Assembly (NCBI GenBank): GCA_964494325.1
Contig: CAZBTJ010000208.1
Location: 1 to 7,666, forward strand
Direction of reading: 5' to 3'
Source of the DNA: JAIPFM01 sp964494325
GTDB taxonomy: Bacteria > Planctomycetota > Phycisphaerae > Sedimentisphaerales > Anaerobacaceae
DNA length: 7,666 bases
Part shown: positions 1 to 7,569 of the stretch, piece by piece
Layout: every line of letters begins with the position of its first letter
Numbering within the stretch: the stretch's first letter is position 1
Notes under the pieces: model-generated
What the model was told of the DNA's origin: nothing
The model's database searches: none
Seen by the model: only the letters and a program-made list of their open reading frames with translations
Program-made: the position numbers and the translations under genes

Positions 1-548
1 TTGGCCAGCATCTTCTGGGCCGTCTCCAGATTTGTTCTGGCAATGGTCCGGCTTCTCTCCAGGGACTGCAACTGAGTCTGATAGCTGCCCTTCAGATACG
101 CAGGAATGGCAATCTCCGCATTGGCCACAGTGGCCTTGGACTGGGCCAGTGTGGCAGCCGAGGTGTGATAGGTCGTAGTCTGCTGACTGATGGCATCTTC
201 AATGCGTTTGGTGTCCAGACGCACCAGCACATCATTGGCCTCCACCACGGTCCCGCCTTCAATCACCCAGGTCACGAGACTCCATCCGCGTACCTTACAC
301 TTGATTTCCGTGTTGTTGGAACTCTCCAGAGTGCCCTGTTCCGTGACAGTCACCACCAAGTCACCGCGTGTGACCGTATGTGTGAGTACGGAACCCGCTG
401 CGTCCGGTGACATGGCACCAGGGATCAGCATGCCAGCCGATGCCAACACAGCAACGGCACCCAGCACAAACAGGCTACGTTTCCATGGCCGCCCCTTTGG
501 CGTCTTGGCAGGGTTTTTCTGCCTATTTGAACTTTGCTTTTGTGTCAC
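1..548 (-). CDS. HlyD/MacA-family periplasmic adaptor (membrane fusion protein), C-terminus beyond the window edge
   Basis: This is the first 182 codons of a periplasmic adaptor subunit that would link an inner-membrane pump to the TolC-like channel encoded just upstream. A basic cytoplasmic tail (residues 1-24) is followed by one hydrophobic segment (about 25-44, core LFVLGAVAVLASAGML), so the rest should be periplasmic. Residues 57-112 look like the first half of a biotinyl-lipoyl/barrel-sandwich domain: VTRGDLVVTVTEQGTLES, then VIEGGTVVEANDVLVRLD. From about 113 to the edge the protein is Ala/Gln/Glu-rich and helical, as expected for the alpha-hairpin; the element IAIPAYLKGSYQTQLQSLE resembles planctomycete HlyD proteins as I recall them. 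The GTG start at 548 is chosen because it overlaps the preceding TGA stop as GTGA and has a purine-rich ribosome site 8 bases upstream; there is no ATG before the membrane segment in this frame. The truncation is only the window boundary. Family call is firm; the exact pump type (ABC or RND) is not visible. Confidence 0.88.
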   Translation of the reverse strand, partial: MTQKQSSNRQKNPAKTPKGRPWKRSLFVLGAVAVLASAGMLIPGAMSPDAAGSVLTHTVTRGDLVVTVTEQGTLESSNNTEIKCKVRGWSLVTWVIEGGTVVEANDVLVRLDTKRIEDAISQQTTTYHTSAATLAQSKATVANAEIAIPAYLKGSYQTQLQSLERSRTIARTNLETAQKMLA

Positions 549-3181
549 GACTTGGATCCTCTTAATTGTGTCAGGACTGATCCTTGTGTAAGATCTTCCG
601 GTGCATGGGGTTGATCAGGACGGGTTTCAGTGGCACCGTAAGACTCTTGAACCGGTTCCGGGGACTGAACATCCGGTGTACTTTCCAGGGTGTCTGCCAG
701 CTCAATCCATTCATCTGGAAGTGCTGGGGGCAGGGTTGAGACATCCGCGTCAGAGGTGTCAACGACCTGGGTACTTGTCACAGGCTGTTCTACCCAACGC
801 CCCTGGGCATCCAGTGTCATGGTCCCCAGCTCACGTGCCAGACGCATGCGTGCCGCATAGTAGTTGAGCCATACACCCATGAAGTTGTTCTGCGTGTTTC
901 GCAGGGAAGCCAAGGCGCCCAGAAGATTCTGAGCTGACGTGGGGCCGAATTGGGCCGGACGCTGTCCGGGCTGCGGAGGACGTACGGGTGCATAAAACGC
1001 AGCTCGCGTCATGTCCACCTGCCGAATCGCAATCGTGACAGCACGCCGCTGAATCTCCAGATCCATACGCAACTGCTCAATCTGTCGCAGGAGCCCACGC
1101 AGCCCCAGGTGAAGCGAATCATGGGATTGGATGAAACTCCGCCGACTGCGCTGATAGTCAATCAGCGACTGGCGATAGTTGTTGCGTTCCAGCAATCGTG
1201 TCAAGGGCGCATCAAATTCCACACCGAGGCGCAGATTCGATGTGGTGCTACGAAAACTGCTGGCATTGTTCCCCCCTGTGCCAATACTACCACTGCCAAC
1301 CACATTCAAACGTGACTGCAGCGCGTCAGCGCTCATCTGGATGGTTCGCCAGCTGTCCACCAGCGCTGCACGTCCATTCATGAAATCCATACGATTGACC
1401 AAAGCCGTGGCAAAGGCCTCCTGAGGGACCAGCGTAATGGCCTCCACACCCACGATTTCGAGGCGTGCTCGCGCCTGAATCAACGTGGACTCCTGCACGA
1501 GGCGAAGGGCGTTGGTGAGCCAGTTCACGGTATGATCAAAGGTCGCCTTTTGCGTGGCACCCGAAAGCGCTTCTCGAAGGATCTCCAACTCATCCCGGAC
1601 CCTGCTGAACTGCTGGTCGAGGTCTGCCAATCCCTGATGCAGCCCCTTTCTGTCGCTTTGGAACTCGCTGCGTTCAGCGTCATTCATGGTCTGCTCACGC
1701 AAGGGCGCCGCCTCTTCCATGCGTGCGAGATCCGGTGTCACATCGTCCAGATGCTGCCGAACTGCTTTGACAAGCACCGCCGCATCTGCCAGAATCTGGC
1801 CAATCGATTCAGAGCCCGCATCGTTGGACAGCAAGCCCACCCGATCCTGTAATGCCACGATTCCGTCTTCCACAGCCGTGGCCTCGGGTGCCACCAGTTG
1901 AAACTGGCGAATCAGGCTATCGTCCAGTACGATGGGTAGATCGGGCGGCAAGCCAAGCGTGCCCGTCTTGTAGCGATCCAGGGCCAACTCATAGCTGTTG
2001 TGAATGGACAGCAGGCTGGCACGCTCCCTTTGAATACTCTGCAAAAACTGGTCCACCTGCACCATATCAATCACACCAATATTCTGGAATGCCACCAGGC
2101 GTGCCAGTGTGCGTTCTTGAAGGTTAAGATTGTCCTCTGTATTTCGTTTTTGCTGAAGTTGCTGCAGGAGACCAATATAGCCCCCCACACCACCCTGCCC
2201 GGAAAACCCGCTAATCGCGGTGCTGCTGCCGCCCCGCCGAAGCCCGGCCACACCCAACTCACCAATGGTGACCTGTGTGTAGAAACCCTGCCTGTACTGA
2301 TGAAAGGCACGTACATTGGCCAGCAATACACGCTCCACAAGGGTCAACTGCTCCAGAGCGATGTCCCGCCCTGCCCCACGCAACAGGGGCTGCACAAACG
2401 AGAAATTGGCCAGAGACGTAGCAACGTTTGTGGCGCCATTGGAAAACTGGATCGCAAACGAGTTGGCGAATCCCACGAGAAGATCAGCCGCCGTGGCGGT
2501 TCGCCTTTGTGCCTGGAGCATAGGGTTTGCCCCCAGGGTGACAGACTCATTTCTGGTGGCGCCATTGGCATTATATATGGCGTCATACCCGCCAAAATAC
2601 TGTGTGCTCAAGCGGAATCGCTCGGCAGTCACGTCCAGGGCAGACAGATAGAGTGTCTCCAATTGGCTCTGAAGAGACGGTGAATGAACATAGGCCAGTT
2701 GGAGCGTGGAATTCACATTGAGCTTGACTGTACCGCTCTCGTTGACGTCCACATAGTCGCCCAGGCCCTCTCGCCATGCGGGGTTCTCCAGGTCGGCCCG
2801 CATCCCATTGTCCTGCCAGTGTTTCCAACCTTTTTTCCCATCCACTCGACGCATGTACTGATGTGACGCAGGATCATCCTGGGGCATGGGCGGGCGGTCC
2901 GGATCACAGGGGTCAAAATACCGACTCCGTGGATCAATCTCAATACCACGGTCAGGCGTCTGCCATCTCGGATCCACATTGCGTTCAGCTATGGTATTAT
3001 AGACCTCCTGATCCGACTGCGCTCGATACTGCGCACGCGACCGTTTGCATCCACTCAGTGTCCAGAGCGCCGAGGCCAGCAGAATCAGCATCAGCCACGT
3101 CAATCTACGTTTTGCTTTCCGAGTCCTGGTGCCTTGACGTCTGGACATCATTTCAACAATCAAACTAAATGGGCTCATCAC
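545..3181 (-). CDS. TolC-like outer-membrane efflux lipoprotein with a long central insert
   Basis: Outer-membrane channel component of a tripartite export system. An Arg/Lys-rich N-terminus and hydrophobic stretch (residues 27-42) end in a lipobox, LSGC, with Cys45 as the probable lipidated residue. Residues 65-140 hold a Pro/Asp-rich region (DPRSRYFDP, PPMPQDDP, DGKKGWKHW) that I recall from planctomycete efflux proteins. Residues about 150-420 and 575-785 are the two helical/strand halves of an outer-membrane efflux protein; the first ends in the family-like LGLPPDLPIVLDD at 409-421. Between them lies an acidic, helix-rich insert of about 140 residues (430-570). A Pro/Glu/Thr-rich tail follows residue 790. 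At 878 residues it is nearly twice the usual 450-500 of TolC. The codons GTG ATG at 3181 give two possible starts. GTG fits best, 9 bases after GGGAGG. A start at residue 11 or 12 would give a shorter signal peptide but has no visible ribosome site. It begins 3 bases after the kinase stop and overlaps the adaptor gene downstream. Confidence 0.9.
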   Translation of the reverse strand: MMSPFSLIVEMMSRRQGTRTRKAKRRLTWLMLILLASALWTLSGCKRSRAQYRAQSDQEVYNTIAERNVDPRWQTPDRGIEIDPRSRYFDPCDPDRPPMPQDDPASHQYMRRVDGKKGWKHWQDNGMRADLENPAWREGLGDYVDVNESGTVKLNVNSTLQLAYVHSPSLQSQLETLYLSALDVTAERFRLSTQYFGGYDAIYNANGATRNESVTLGANPMLQAQRRTATAADLLVGFANSFAIQFSNGATNVATSLANFSFVQPLLRGAGRDIALEQLTLVERVLLANVRAFHQYRQGFYTQVTIGELGVAGLRRGGSSTAISGFSGQGGVGGYIGLLQQLQQKRNTEDNLNLQERTLARLVAFQNIGVIDMVQVDQFLQSIQRERASLLSIHNSYELALDRYKTGTLGLPPDLPIVLDDSLIRQFQLVAPEATAVEDGIVALQDRVGLLSNDAGSESIGQILADAAVLVKAVRQHLDDVTPDLARMEEAAPLREQTMNDAERSEFQSDRKGLHQGLADLDQQFSRVRDELEILREALSGATQKATFDHTVNWLTNALRLVQESTLIQARARLEIVGVEAITLVPQEAFATALVNRMDFMNGRAALVDSWRTIQMSADALQSRLNVVGSGSIGTGGNNASSFRSTTSNLRLGVEFDAPLTRLLERNNYRQSLIDYQRSRRSFIQSHDSLHLGLRGLLRQIEQLRMDLEIQRRAVTIAIRQVDMTRAAFYAPVRPPQPGQRPAQFGPTSAQNLLGALASLRNTQNNFMGVWLNYYAARMRLARELGTMTLDAQGRWVEQPVTSTQVVDTSDADVSTLPPALPDEWIELADTLESTPDVQSPEPVQESYGATETRPDQPHAPEDLTQGSVLTQLRGSKS
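557..563 (-). promoter_or_regulatory. Ribosome binding site for the adaptor gene
   Basis: The minus strand reads AAGAGGA here, 8 bases before the GTG at 548. It lies inside the last codons of the TolC-like gene and decides the GTG start of the adaptor. Together with the four-base stop/start overlap it indicates translational coupling. Confidence 0.65.
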
Positions 3182-3184
3182 CTC

Positions 3185-6100
3185 TTAACGCCTCCCAAAA
3201 CCATTCTCATTAATATTGCCTTCTTCTGCTTCATCGATTTCACGTAAAGAGGGTGCACGCCAAATATGGGCTTTGCCCTTGGAATTCACGGCCCCCAATA
3301 GTCTGCCATCCGGCGAGAATTTCAGATGAGAGGAAAGGAGTCCCTCTCCGGGCAGGGTGGCCACCTCATGCCGGGTCGTGATGTCCCAGAGTTTAATGGC
3401 CTCCTCACTCTTACTGCCCGACGCCAGTCGTTGACCATCCGCTGAAAAGGCCACAGCAATCACGCCCATCAGATGGCCGCGCAATACATCAATCGCTTCA
3501 CGACTTTCGCCGTCATAGAGACTCACAGTGCCTTCTCCGGATGAGGTAGCAAAGAGAGAGCTGTTGGGCGAAAAAGCCATATCCAACACGGACCAGGTCT
3601 GGTGGGTCATCATTGTTTCTGTGGTCCCATTCCGTAGATCCATCAGATTAAGAGTTTCATTGTGCCCCACATACAACAGGAAGTGCTCATCGTGTGACAG
3701 GATGGGCACAGGCGCATTCGGCCTGGCATTGGGTAGAACACGAACCGACTTGGCCTGCCATGATGCCGTATCAAACAAACGAATTTCTGAGTGGGCTGTC
3801 ATCATCACCAGGGTGCGACCTTGATCCGTGAAGCCGATCAAGTCGCTGCGCGCACTGTGATTGGGATCCCATGCCATGTCTTTGACGACCTGTCTAGAGG
3901 CCAAGTCGAGAACCTTGAGCTCACCTCGCTGTGTGCTCGCTATCAGACGCTTACTGTCAGGCGAGATCAGTAGCCTGCGGATCTCATGGCCGAGAACCGT
4001 AAGAGATTCTTTCTCCTGGAGTGTTTCCGAATCCCACAACGTCACAGTGCCGTCTCGGTTGACACTCAAGATTTCATGACTGGCCGGCAGAAAATCAATA
4101 CTACGAATCGATACCGGAAGCGTCTCAAACTGAGTTTTATGTTTTATGTGTTCCAGATCCCATCCGAAGACAGTGCCGTCCTTGCAGCCGCTGACGAGAC
4201 GTTTTCCATCAGGCGACACAGCCACAGAAAAGACGGATGAAAGGTGCCCGTGCAATCGGGTTAATTCGCGGGCGTCGTCCACGTGCCAGATCCGAATGGT
4301 CTGGTCTGCACTGGACGATATCAGACGTTCTCCATCGGGTGTGAAGGTCAGCGAAGAAACCCATGAACCATGCCCAGCCAGTACCGCCTGTTCGGCACCA
4401 GACTCTGTTGAAAACACCTTGATGTCCGTCGAGATCGCGGTCCACAACGGACTGACAGCCAGAAGGGTCCCATCAGGAGAAAACGCCAATGACGCAATGT
4501 CACCTTCGAAGGCGTCCATTTGCATCTTTTCTGCCCCGGTGAGCACATCAAATACGCGGATGCGGCGCGTCTGGTCGATCATGGCGATGGACTTGCCATC
4601 CAGTGAAAAAACGGCCCGGCGGCTCTGCAACGACGACTCTGGCCTCTCAGGCCATTGGGCCTGGAGCAATGACACCTCAAAATCCCAGGCATGCAAGCCC
4701 ATGTCTCGATCCAGTATGAGCAGAGCCGAGTCATCCTGCGCAAAAGTCATCGCCTGGATTCTACGGGGATGCGTAAACTCTGTCACGATTTGATGCGACG
4801 CAATGGCCCAGACATTCACCCTCGAGCCGCCCTGCCCATCATGGATGGTCAAGGCCAAACGAGCCCCATCCCGGGAAAAGGTAAAGGCACTGGCGTCAAA
4901 TCCTGGTTCAGACAATGCCAGAACCACTCGCTGCTCAGTGAAATCCCACAGCTTGAGTATGCCCTGCTTATCCGTGGAGAGCAGATATCGTCCGTCAGGA
5001 CAGATCATGGTTCTTACGATATAATCCACATGGGGTGCCAACGTAAATGAAGCTTCACTGCGTGACTGATTCCAAAAGTATCGCCATTCCCATTGACGCA
5101 GGTCAGGCTTGTTGGGTCTGGGACGATGTCGATCCAGCAAGGCCACGGTGCGTCCGTAGTTGTGCGTGGACAAGGCCTGCTGCGCCAGATTCATTTCAGA
5201 ATTATAAGCCTGCCTGAGTGCTGCCAGGCCTTCTTTTTCTGCCTCCTGTCGCTGCAGTGATTCGTTTTCTTGTGCCACTTGAGCCACGGTGCGCAGCCTG
5301 TGCTGGGCACGCTCTGCACGTGTGGCCCGAACCGCCTGCCAGCTGCTGACCACCACACTCAGAATCAATATCAACACCATGGCGACAAGGGCCTTGTGAC
5401 GTCTCACAAACTTCCATGTCCGGTAGGCCATACTCGGTGACCGGGCCAGCACAGGTTCGCCGTCGAGGTAACGCTGAATATCCAGTGTCAGGCTGTGCAC
5501 AGATTCATATCGGCGAGAGCGTTCCTTCTCCAGGCATTTCATCACGATCCAATCAAGATCAGACCGCAATATGCGAACCAGTTTTCCTGGATCCGTTCTG
5601 TGTGAGGTCACCATGGCCCTGGCCTCGGCACGATTCAAATGGGCAATGCGAGTTGAAGGGCGTTCCGGTTCCCTTTCGCGAATCACTCGACGACATCGAT
5701 CAAGCCCTGTCTTGAGGAGTGCTTCCACATCAAAGGGAGGCGCCCCGGTGAGCATCTCGTATAGCACCACACCCAGGGAATAGATATCAGTGCGTGTATC
5801 AATGTCACCTCCACTGATTTGAGTCTGTTCCGGACTCATGTAAGCAGGTGTCCCCACCAGTGTTTGCAGCCTTGTGCGGTGCGCATTCTCTGTCAGTTGA
5901 TCTTGAGTGGCCTTGGCAATGCCAAAGTCGATGACCTTGGGTTCGGGTCGACTTTCATGAAAGGTGACCAGGATATTGGAGGGTTTGAGGTCACGGTGTA
6001 TAAGCCCCTTTTGGTGCGCATGCTGAACCGCCTGGCACACGCTGATAAACAGATGCAGTCGTTCTCGTGTGTTGAGTTTGTTTTTGTCGCAGTATCGGGT

Positions 6101-6607
6101 AATCGGCACACCATTGACCAGTTCCATGACAAAATAGGGTCGTCCGGTATCCGTGGACCCGGCGTCCAGCACCTTGGCAATGTTGGGATGATCCATGAGG
6201 GCCAGGGCCTGACGTTCCGCCTCAAATCGGGTGATAACCTGGCGTGTGTCCATACCCAGCTTGATGATCTTGAAGGCAATATTGCGGCGAATCGGCTGCT
6301 CCTGTTGGGCCATATAGACCACAGCCATACCCCCTTCACCAATCTTCTCCAACAGGTGATAGCGACCAATCACCGTGCCAGGCCCCTCCATCACAGACAG
6401 GCTATCCAGAGTGATATCCAGATCATCCACCGTGTTTTCCAGAAAATCCCCCAACCGATTGTCGACTTGAAGCAGAGATTCAACCTCTCGCCTGACAGCC
6501 GTATCGTCTCCGCACACACTGTCCAGGTAGGCGGCCTGCTCCTGAGCCGTGTTCTTTTCCAATGCTTCAGCCAAAATCAGCGTAATGTCTTTTTCTATCT
6601 TTGCCAT
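3185..6607 (-). CDS. Membrane-anchored Ser/Thr protein kinase with C-terminal WD40 double propeller
   Basis: Hanks-type Ser/Thr kinase of 1140 residues. Residues 1-75 form a helical N-terminal segment (EALEKNTAQEQAAYLDSVCG) common in planctomycete kinases. The kinase domain spans about 80-385. Its motifs look intact: Gly-rich loop GEGGMAVV from G90, Lys113 in AFKIIK, HRDLKPSN with Asp206 and Asn211, DFG with Asp227, activation-segment end SPE at 258-260, and Asp274 in TDIYSLG. It should therefore be active. One membrane helix (about 405-422) follows, then a charged coiled linker (423-500) and the WEWRYFW motif at 506-512. Residues 526 to about 1118 read as about 14 WD40 blades, many with SPDG and LWD signatures, enough for two seven-bladed propellers. 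The single helix puts the kinase in the cytoplasm and the propellers in the periplasm. The start at 6607 is chosen for its GGAG at 7 bases; upstream in-frame codons add sequence unlike the family. Substrate and ligand are unknown. Its stop lies 3 bases before the TolC-like gene. Confidence 0.93.
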   Translation of the reverse strand: MAKIEKDITLILAEALEKNTAQEQAAYLDSVCGDDTAVRREVESLLQVDNRLGDFLENTVDDLDITLDSLSVMEGPGTVIGRYHLLEKIGEGGMAVVYMAQQEQPIRRNIAFKIIKLGMDTRQVITRFEAERQALALMDHPNIAKVLDAGSTDTGRPYFVMELVNGVPITRYCDKNKLNTRERLHLFISVCQAVQHAHQKGLIHRDLKPSNILVTFHESRPEPKVIDFGIAKATQDQLTENAHRTRLQTLVGTPAYMSPEQTQISGGDIDTRTDIYSLGVVLYEMLTGAPPFDVEALLKTGLDRCRRVIREREPERPSTRIAHLNRAEARAMVTSHRTDPGKLVRILRSDLDWIVMKCLEKERSRRYESVHSLTLDIQRYLDGEPVLARSPSMAYRTWKFVRRHKALVAMVLILILSVVVSSWQAVRATRAERAQHRLRTVAQVAQENESLQRQEAEKEGLAALRQAYNSEMNLAQQALSTHNYGRTVALLDRHRPRPNKPDLRQWEWRYFWNQSRSEASFTLAPHVDYIVRTMICPDGRYLLSTDKQGILKLWDFTEQRVVLALSEPGFDASAFTFSRDGARLALTIHDGQGGSRVNVWAIASHQIVTEFTHPRRIQAMTFAQDDSALLILDRDMGLHAWDFEVSLLQAQWPERPESSLQSRRAVFSLDGKSIAMIDQTRRIRVFDVLTGAEKMQMDAFEGDIASLAFSPDGTLLAVSPLWTAISTDIKVFSTESGAEQAVLAGHGSWVSSLTFTPDGERLISSSADQTIRIWHVDDARELTRLHGHLSSVFSVAVSPDGKRLVSGCKDGTVFGWDLEHIKHKTQFETLPVSIRSIDFLPASHEILSVNRDGTVTLWDSETLQEKESLTVLGHEIRRLLISPDSKRLIASTQRGELKVLDLASRQVVKDMAWDPNHSARSDLIGFTDQGRTLVMMTAHSEIRLFDTASWQAKSVRVLPNARPNAPVPILSHDEHFLLYVGHNETLNLMDLRNGTTETMMTHQTWSVLDMAFSPNSSLFATSSGEGTVSLYDGESREAIDVLRGHLMGVIAVAFSADGQRLASGSKSEEAIKLWDITTRHEVATLPGEGLLSSHLKFSPDGRLLGAVNSKGKAHIWRAPSLREIDEAEEGNINENGFGRR
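3191..3196 (-). promoter_or_regulatory. Ribosome binding site for the TolC-like gene inside the kinase C-terminus
   Basis: GGGAGG on the minus strand encodes the last Gly-Arg of the kinase and stands 9 bases before the GTG at 3181 and 12 before the ATG at 3178. A second purine run (AAGAGG) abuts the start and is too close to serve. The position implies that ribosomes finishing the kinase feed initiation of the efflux gene. Confidence 0.55.
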
Positions 6608-6614
6608 AGAACAT

Positions 6615-6618
6615 CTCC
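6615..6618 (-). promoter_or_regulatory. Ribosome binding site for the kinase gene
   Basis: GGAG on the minus strand, 7 bases before the ATG at 6607. It is the reason for preferring this start over in-frame codons at 6625 and at 6778 (TTG). Confidence 0.7.
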
Positions 6619-6707
6619 ATAACATCCCTTTACCACCTAATAATGCGTAATTTGAAAGCAGAATAGGACAGACATAATTGGAATAATCACCACATTTCTT
6701 CGCGATG

Positions 6708-6754
6708 CGCGGGAAACACAAGAGGACTCTTAGAAGCGGAGAGAAGAGCCCGCG
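6708..6754 (-). repeat. Nested inverted repeats upstream of the kinase
   Basis: On the minus strand CGCGGG (6754-6749) pairs with CCCGCG (6713-6708). Immediately inside the first arm, CTCTT (6748-6744) pairs with AAGAG (6731-6727). A second CTCTT (6724-6720) lies two bases after that AAGAG, making a compact 12-base dyad. The whole could fold as a stem with a 13-base bulge about 100 bases before the kinase start, or the compact dyad could be a protein-binding site. No T run follows, so it is not a standard terminator. Short arms could arise by chance. Confidence 0.35.
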
Positions 6755-6956
6755 ATGTGATAACTCAGAATGGCACAAACTTACGCATGTTTGTCATCCT
6801 TTCTCTTTGCCGCGAGCCTGGTCGACAGGAGGCCGCGAACACAGGCTTTTTTGTCCTCGTTTCGACAAAGATCGCGACAAGGTTGAGACGGGAGGAGGCC
6901 TCAATGTAGGGCCATTCAGGGCTGTGCATTCAAGCAGGCGCAGGTCTCTGGCTGAA

Positions 6957-7517
6957 TCAGCTGTCCTGTCTGGACATCTCACGATATAGCCACACACGCG
7001 CATAATGCCAGTATCGCCGGGCAGTTCGGCCTGTGACACCCTTGATTTCTGCTATTTTTTCCAGAGTCAAACCACCAAAATAGCGAAGCGACACCACCTC
7101 AGCTGCCACAGGATTGTGTTCAGCCAGCTTCTTTAGCGCCTCATCAAGTTCAACCAGGTCCTCTTGAGGATGTCCCCTGGTCACCTGAGATTCGTCATAG
7201 TTTTGCCTTTGATAGCTCCCACCCCGGATCTGACTCTTTTTACGACGGGCATTTTCCACCAAAATTCTCCGCATGGCTTCTGCGGCTGCGGCAAACAGGT
7301 GCCCGCTGCTATTCCAGTTCGATGCCTCATCCCCCATAAGCCGGAGATAGGCCTCGTGGACCAGGGCCGTAGCCTGCAGGGTTTGACCGGCTGGTTCAGA
7401 ATGAAGCTTGTGCGTAGCAAGGCGCCGCAGCTCTTCATACACAAGCGGAAGGAGCTTGTCCGTGGCCTGTGCATCACCGTCTTTGATCGCATTCAAGATG
7501 CGTGTTACATCACTCAT
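6957..7517 (-). CDS. ECF sigma factor of the planctomycete-expanded, kinase-associated type
   Basis: RNA polymerase sigma factor of 186 residues, normal for the Sigma70_ECF family. Region 2 covers about residues 5-100, with TLQATALVHEAYLRL (46-60) and RRILVENARRKK (83-94), both hallmark strings of this family. Region 4 covers about 125-175, with the helix-turn-helix around LTLEKIAEIKGVTGRTARRYW (140-160). The linker between them (95-120) is polar and should be flexible. In region 2.2, residues 48-51 are Gln-Ala-Thr-Ala where classical ECF sigmas have an acidic Asp-Ala-Glu-Asp, so core polymerase contact may need another source of negative charge, such as phosphorylation. The ATG at 7517 is chosen because family proteins start close to this point; an in-frame TTG at 7544 would add nine residues and has no better ribosome site (GGAA lies 9 bases before the ATG). 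No anti-sigma gene is visible between this gene and the kinase. Family call is firm, regulation inferred. Confidence 0.93.
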   Translation of the reverse strand: MSDVTRILNAIKDGDAQATDKLLPLVYEELRRLATHKLHSEPAGQTLQATALVHEAYLRLMGDEASNWNSSGHLFAAAAEAMRRILVENARRKKSQIRGGSYQRQNYDESQVTRGHPQEDLVELDEALKKLAEHNPVAAEVVSLRYFGGLTLEKIAEIKGVTGRTARRYWHYARVWLYREMSRQDS

Positions 7518-7569
7518 TGCCTGTCGTTCCACATAGCCTATCAACCAAGCGTTAGTGCTGTGTCAACAA

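Larger units (their letters stand above)
6608..6956. other. 349-base gap between the sigma factor and kinase genes, no convincing gene
   Basis: No reading frame here looks like a protein. The frame open upstream of the kinase is only a TTG-started extension. A ten-codon minus-strand reading (6797-6765) exists but has only weak purines before it. The half next to the sigma gene is GC-richer, with several TCGCG-type words. The half next to the kinase (about 6621-6700) is AT-rich and would suit a promoter and leader, but I could not pick convincing -35 and -10 elements. There is no hairpin followed by a T run on the minus strand after the sigma stop, so I cannot say whether transcription ends here or continues into the kinase. 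The inverted repeats at 6708-6754 are listed separately. Confidence 0.6.

Noticed and set aside
2000..2683. 227-codon open frame on the plus strand
   Set aside because: It is antisense to the TolC-like gene and has low-complexity, shadow-like translation with no ribosome site that I can see.
5819..6622. 267-codon open frame on the plus strand
   Set aside because: It lies antisense to the kinase domain, whose motifs are unambiguous, and its translation resembles no protein family I know.
6608..6778. Upstream extension of the kinase to a TTG at 6778
   Set aside because: The added 57 residues are unlike the family N-terminus, and the ATG at 6607 has a well-spaced GGAG.
6765..6797. Ten-codon minus-strand leader-peptide-like reading before the kinase
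   Set aside because: It has only weak purines ahead of it, no run of regulatory codons and no attenuator hairpin with a T run, so chance explains it.
6841..6900. Short direct repeat of CGACAA words around 6862-6880, considered as an iteron or operator
   Set aside because: There are only two imperfect copies with no further units.
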